NCBI RefSeq assembly: GCF_000422465.1
Contig: NZ_KE383844.1
Location: forward strand, 681,070-745,069
Length of the DNA: 64,000 nucleotides
Reading direction: 5' to 3'
Origin: Paenibacillus harenae DSM 16969
Lineage (GTDB): Bacteria; Bacillota; Bacilli; Paenibacillales; Paenibacillaceae
Below are positions 60,876-64,000 of the stretch, in pieces. Under the pieces are notes generated by a model that ran no database searches, was not told the origin of the DNA, and worked only from the letters and a program-made list of their open reading frames with translations. The translations under genes and the position numbers were made by a program. The number at the start of each line of letters is the position of its first letter. The first letter of the stretch is position 1.

Positions 60876-61080
60876 CTATTCGAACAGCCCAACCGAGTAC
60901 AAGAAAATGAATACGATTAACAAAGGAGCAATATAGCGCAGCAGGAACATCCACGACTTGTAGAGCCATCCGTTAAGCCCGGCTTCGGCTTCAATGATCG
61001 CTTTGTTCCAGAACGCCGCTTAAGGCGTCACTCCAATTTCTTCGCGATCAGCTTGGTTTAACCATGTGGCAAGTATGACG
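60876..61080 (-). pseudogene. C-terminal remnant of a transporter (possibly sodium:neurotransmitter symporter)
   Basis: The minus strand has an in-frame fragment ending at 60876 (GLNGWLYKSWMFLLRYIAPLLIVFIF...GLFE) that looks like the last helix of an SNF/NSS-type transporter. The same frame continues upstream as WLNQADREEIGVTP but is cut by TAA at 61020-61022. No start is present. It is a decayed gene end between a plus-strand gene and a terminator. Confidence 0.5.
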
Positions 61081-61082
61081 TA

Positions 61083-61126
61083 AAAGTCCCTGCGGCACGT
61101 GCTTCAAGCGCGCTGCAGGGACTTTG
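61083..61126 (-). terminator. Strong terminator downstream of the solute-binding gene
   Basis: AAAGTCCCTGC pairs with GCAGGGACTTT, with inner GC / GTGC pairs. T-rich flanks are on both strands; it lies 14 bases past the minus-strand stop. Confidence 0.85.
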
Positions 61127-61139
61127 TCTCTCTATATAA

Positions 61140-62564
61140 TTATTCGTTCAAATAAGTATTAATTCGATTGGCGAGGGAACCCGCTACCGCGTCTGCGGAT
61201 TTGCTGCCGGAGAAATAAGCCGCCGATTCCTCGGCAATCATGCTCAGCACTTTCGGGTCTTGATTGCTGTATTTCCCGATGTTCGGCATCAGGTTCTTGA
61301 TTTTCTCGATATCCTCGTCGCTCAGCTTCGGCGTGACGGTTTCTCCGTCCGCCCCTCTTATCATGATGCTGTTTTTCTTCCCGTCGCCTCCGGTGCTGGT
61401 TCCCTCCAGCATATTCCTTGTCTCAATCAGTTTGTTGCTAAGAGCCGTCTTATTCACCGGGAAGCTCATCAGGGATCTGGAAGACTGCATCTCCTCGGAA
61501 AGCAGATATTTAACGAACGACCACGCCGCTTCCTTCACTTCCGATTTGGCGTTCAGGCCGAGCACCTGGCCCGATTTGAACGGGTAACCTTCGTCCTGGC
61601 CCGTCCCCGGAGGACGGATCATGTCCAGCGGTTCCCCGCCGACTGCCTGCGGTTTAATAGCGGCTTCCATGGGAGAAGGCATACTTGAATAGCTGAAGCT
61701 GGTATTCGCCGGTCCCATCCTATCCGCGGTTGCGAGACCGTTGTCATACATTTGCCTGATCTTCTCCATGTAGGATTGGAACGCATCGGCATCGAACGTC
61801 GCGGAATCGCCGTCCTTCTTCACCAATTGCCCGTATACCGATTCGGTGAGGTAGCGAAGCAGCGCTTCGGGCGCCATCATGGAAATGCCGAATTTGCCAT
61901 CGCCGCTTGTTTTGCCGATCAGGTCGACGAATTGGTCCCACGTCCACGTTTTATCATCCAGCCCGTTCTGCTCGAGAAGGGCTATATCCCCGAGCATGGC
62001 ATCCAGCGAGAATGAGGTTGGGATGCCGTACCAGCCTTCGCCTCTCGAAACGCCCGCAAAGACGTTCTCATAATAATCGGATTTGTTGAAGCCCGCGTCT
62101 TCTCCGGCCGCTTCGTTCCAATCCGACAGAAGCCCTTTCTCCGCGTATTTGTCGACCGGGAGATATTCAACGGAGATGATGTCCGTCGCGTTGCCTGACA
62201 TAATCGCGGTATTCACGTTGTTCGCGTATTTCTCTACATCTTCCTGCTTAGGGCCCGTATCCTCTCCGCCTTTCCGCATCACCATTTTGTCGCCCCCGCT
62301 CGTGTCCGCGGGCACAAGCTCCTCGATTTGAATGTCGATGTCCGGGTTCGCGGCTTCGAATTTCTGTTCCGCTTCCGTTAGGAAACGGTCCTTGGTCAGG
62401 ACGCTCATCGTTACGGCCGTCTTGCCGTCCGTCGTTTCAGGTGCGCTGTTCGAAGATTCCGGTGTTCCGCTCGTTTCGTTATTCGCTTTGCCTCCCGAGC
62501 ACGCCGTCATAGCGGCGCACAGCAGAATTAGCGCACCCGATTGCCAAGCTTTCCTTTTTCTCAT
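61140..62564 (-). CDS. ABC-type extracellular solute-binding lipoprotein (sugar type)
   Basis: 474 residues. The lipobox is MTACS (Cys22). A charged Ser/Asn linker is followed by a family-1 binding fold (VTMSVLTKDRFLTEAEQKFEAANPDIDIQIEELVP) typical of oligosaccharide importers in Paenibacillus. It probably supplies the permease encoded upstream at 63823-64000 and beyond. The sugar is unknown. Confidence 0.88.
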   Translation of the reverse strand: MRKRKAWQSGALILLCAAMTACSGGKANNETSGTPESSNSAPETTDGKTAVTMSVLTKDRFLTEAEQKFEAANPDIDIQIEELVPADTSGGDKMVMRKGGEDTGPKQEDVEKYANNVNTAIMSGNATDIISVEYLPVDKYAEKGLLSDWNEAAGEDAGFNKSDYYENVFAGVSRGEGWYGIPTSFSLDAMLGDIALLEQNGLDDKTWTWDQFVDLIGKTSGDGKFGISMMAPEALLRYLTESVYGQLVKKDGDSATFDADAFQSYMEKIRQMYDNGLATADRMGPANTSFSYSSMPSPMEAAIKPQAVGGEPLDMIRPPGTGQDEGYPFKSGQVLGLNAKSEVKEAAWSFVKYLLSEEMQSSRSLMSFPVNKTALSNKLIETRNMLEGTSTGGDGKKNSIMIRGADGETVTPKLSDEDIEKIKNLMPNIGKYSNQDPKVLSMIAEESAAYFSGSKSADAVAGSLANRINTYLNE

Positions 62565-62597
62565 ATCGATTCCTCCAGATTTCGTTGGATTTGATTA

Positions 62598-63668
62598 TTA
62601 ATAACGAACGCGGTCTCCATCGCTGATCGGTTCGCTGGATTCCTTGACATATTGCTCGTTAGGCATCAGCCCGTCCGTCACTACCGTATCGCCATTCTCG
62701 TCTTTGATCGTGATGTAGGTCTTGCTGACGTAATAAGCGGCGCCGAGAGGACCGTCCTTCTCCGAAACCGTGTATATGTAATAGCCGTTATTGTCCTCTT
62801 CAAGGACGGATTTCGGTATTTGCATCCCGAATGATTTGCTCTGGCTCGTGATGCTGACGGCGGCTTTCAATCCAGGCTGCAGGTTGGCATCCTTCAAATC
62901 GAATGTGATTTTTTTGCTGCCGCCCTCCGGCTCATCCTCGATTTCGGAGATAATTCCCTCTACGCTCCTCCGCGGTTCTTCATCAAGATGCACCTTAGCT
63001 TTGTCTCCGATGCGCAGCATCGCAGCGTCGTCGCTGTTCGCCGTAATGGAAAACTGGTAGCCGGAAGCGTCGTCCGCAATTTCGATAACAGGCTGCCCGC
63101 GGCCGGCGGCGGCGCCCTCGGCAGCGTTAAGCGAAGTGATGACGCCGTACACGGGTGATGTCAACATGCCGCCTTCGGTGATTTGCTTCTGCAGGTCGCC
63201 GATTTTACGCTGCTGCATCTGCATATCCAGCTGCTGCATTTCGATATCGCGTTTCAGGTTGTCGACACCGGTCGTATCATCGCTTCGCAGCAGCATTTTC
63301 AATTGGTCCGCCATTTTTTCCAGCTGAATCCTTTCCTGCTCATAGCGGGTCTTTTCATCCTCTAACGTCCTTTTTGTTGAAGAAGTATCGAATGTAATGA
63401 GCGGGTCGCCTTGGCTCACCCGGTCGTTCTTACTTATGTGGATCTTCTCGACCTTCCAATCCCCTTCCGGAAAAAGCTGCGCTGTATGCGCCGATTGCAG
63501 GAAGCCCTCGCCCGATACGTCCAAGTCAAGTCCTCCCGTTTCGGGCTTCTCGACAGATACTTTGGGCAAGGACATCCCCTGTATCGTATTGGACAGGAAC
63601 GTAAGCGCGAGAAGCAGGGTGAAAAAAAGGCCGATCATCCAGCGCAGCGTCTTTTTTCGTCGTTGCAT
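62598..63668 (-). CDS. HlyD/RND-type membrane fusion (periplasmic adaptor) protein
   Basis: 356 residues. One N-terminal membrane anchor (MIGLFFTLLLALTFLSNTI) is followed by a barrel-sandwich/lipoyl-like region (SGEGFLQSAHTAQLFPEGDWKVEKIHISKNDRVSQGDPLITFDT). A helical hairpin (TRYEQERIQLEKMADQLKMLLRS...) and a beta-barrel (EEPRRSVEGIISEIEDEPEGGSKKITFDL) complete the adaptor. Such proteins bridge transporters in efflux systems. Here it lies between a sugar permease and a solute-binding protein, which is unusual. Confidence 0.87.
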   Translation of the reverse strand: MQRRKKTLRWMIGLFFTLLLALTFLSNTIQGMSLPKVSVEKPETGGLDLDVSGEGFLQSAHTAQLFPEGDWKVEKIHISKNDRVSQGDPLITFDTSSTKRTLEDEKTRYEQERIQLEKMADQLKMLLRSDDTTGVDNLKRDIEMQQLDMQMQQRKIGDLQKQITEGGMLTSPVYGVITSLNAAEGAAAGRGQPVIEIADDASGYQFSITANSDDAAMLRIGDKAKVHLDEEPRRSVEGIISEIEDEPEGGSKKITFDLKDANLQPGLKAAVSITSQSKSFGMQIPKSVLEEDNNGYYIYTVSEKDGPLGAAYYVSKTYITIKDENGDTVVTDGLMPNEQYVKESSEPISDGDRVRY

Positions 63669-63687
63669 GTTCGAATGTTTAACCTCC

Positions 63688-63819
63688 TAAAGTTTTGTGA
63701 AGCATAGGCTTCTTGGCATTCTTCGCAACAAAACTCGCTTCGGAAGCATACGCTAAGTTTTGTGAAGCATAGGCTTCTTGGCATTCTTCGCAACAAAACT
63801 CGCTTCGGAAGCCTACGCT
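63688..63819 (-). repeat. Tandem 66-bp duplication with internal hairpin
   Basis: Two 66-base copies (63688-63753 and 63754-63819) differ by a single base near the junction. Each holds AGTTTTGT and its inverse ACAAAACT, plus GCTTCGGAAGC. They fill the gap between the permease stop and the ribosome-binding site AGGAGG of the membrane fusion gene. Confidence 0.9.
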
Positions 63820-63822
63820 TAT

Positions 63823-64000
63823 TCACCCCTTGATTCCCGACATTTGAATGCCTTCCACCAAATGCTCCTCGCCGTAGAGAAAAATAAGCACCATCGGCGT
63901 CATGTACAGCACGGATGCGGCGAATGCGACCCCACGCGCTCCTTCGGCGATATTCGCCAAATAGACGGACAACGGCTGGCGGATCTGCTCGGTCAGAAAC
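63823..64000 (-). CDS. Carbohydrate ABC transporter permease (MalG/UgpE-like), C-terminal part
   Basis: The last 58 residues of a binding-protein-dependent permease are visible, ending IQMSGIKG. FAASVLYMTPMVLIFLYGEEHLVEGI is the final helix and C-terminal GxxxGxxKG-type ending of the MalG family. The remainder is outside the window. It is the upstream member of the operon with the membrane fusion and solute-binding genes. Confidence 0.85.
   Translation of the reverse strand, partial: FLTEQIRQPLSVYLANIAEGARGVAFAASVLYMTPMVLIFLYGEEHLVEGIQMSGIKG

Overview
The window looks like chromosome from a spore-forming, low-GC-phylum bacterium of the Paenibacillus/Cohnella type. The basis is strong AGGAGG ribosome-binding sites with many TTG/GTG starts, spore-associated genes (a Tgl-like transglutaminase, a YheC/D-like ATP-grasp protein, a KinB-like kinase), Bacillus-type regulatory RNAs (purine riboswitch, T-box) and moderately GC-rich coding DNA. 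No tRNA, rRNA, CRISPR array or intact prophage was seen.

Layout. 1-2.4 kb: partial PAS sensor, VanZ-like protein, EamA transporter (all minus). 2.5-9.9 kb: mannitol operon mtlA-mtlR-mtlF-mtlD followed by its own PTS Enzyme I and HPr. 9.9-13.8 kb: AT-rich accessory stretch with lineage-specific genes, an IS3-type transposase remnant and a tandem non-coding repeat. 13.8-18.5 kb: TetR/YhgE pair with a clear palindromic operator, then an FAD-dependent oxidoreductase behind a purine riboswitch. 18.7-21.8 kb: YtxJ-like thioredoxin, amino-acid permease, PH-domain protein, a 44-aa membrane peptide. 22-30.6 kb: allantoin/ureide catabolism (transporter, allantoinase, allantoate amidohydrolase, ureidoglycine-glyoxylate aminotransferase) divergent from a PucR regulator. 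30.7-34.9 kb: spore ATP-grasp protein, then a three-gene cassette (adenylate-forming enzyme, SbnA-like, SbnB-like) predicted to make and activate L-2,3-diaminopropionate. 35-37.7 kb: IDEAL-domain protein, DUF6953-like protein, OhrR-type MarR regulator with glutathione peroxidase, degenerate CPBP protein. 37.7-40.2 kb: repeat-rich zone around an IS1595-like gene that lacks recognisable catalytic acids. 40.2-47.7 kb: lipoprotein cyclophilin, methyltransferase, DUF4395 protein, quinone oxidoreductase, Tgl, Ecs-type ABC pair, HAD phosphatase. 48-60.9 kb: secreted coiled-coil protein, two histidine kinases, thrS with T-box, AraC regulator, pyruvate kinase, small proteins, pepT and a nucleotidyltransferase. 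60.9-64 kb: transporter remnant and an ABC sugar-import operon that contains a membrane-fusion protein.

How the genes work together. The mannitol operon holds a complete phosphorelay (EI, HPr, EIIA, EIICB), the dehydrogenase and a phosphorylation-responsive activator. The puc locus degrades allantoin to glyoxylate, glycine and ammonia under PucR. The SbnA/SbnB/adenylation cassette is the best candidate for a little-described small biosynthetic system. A second theme is intergenic short-period tandem DNA (9, 10, 13, 21, 29, 66 and about 180 bp units), often exact in period but degenerate in sequence, plus a roughly 70-bp element present twice.
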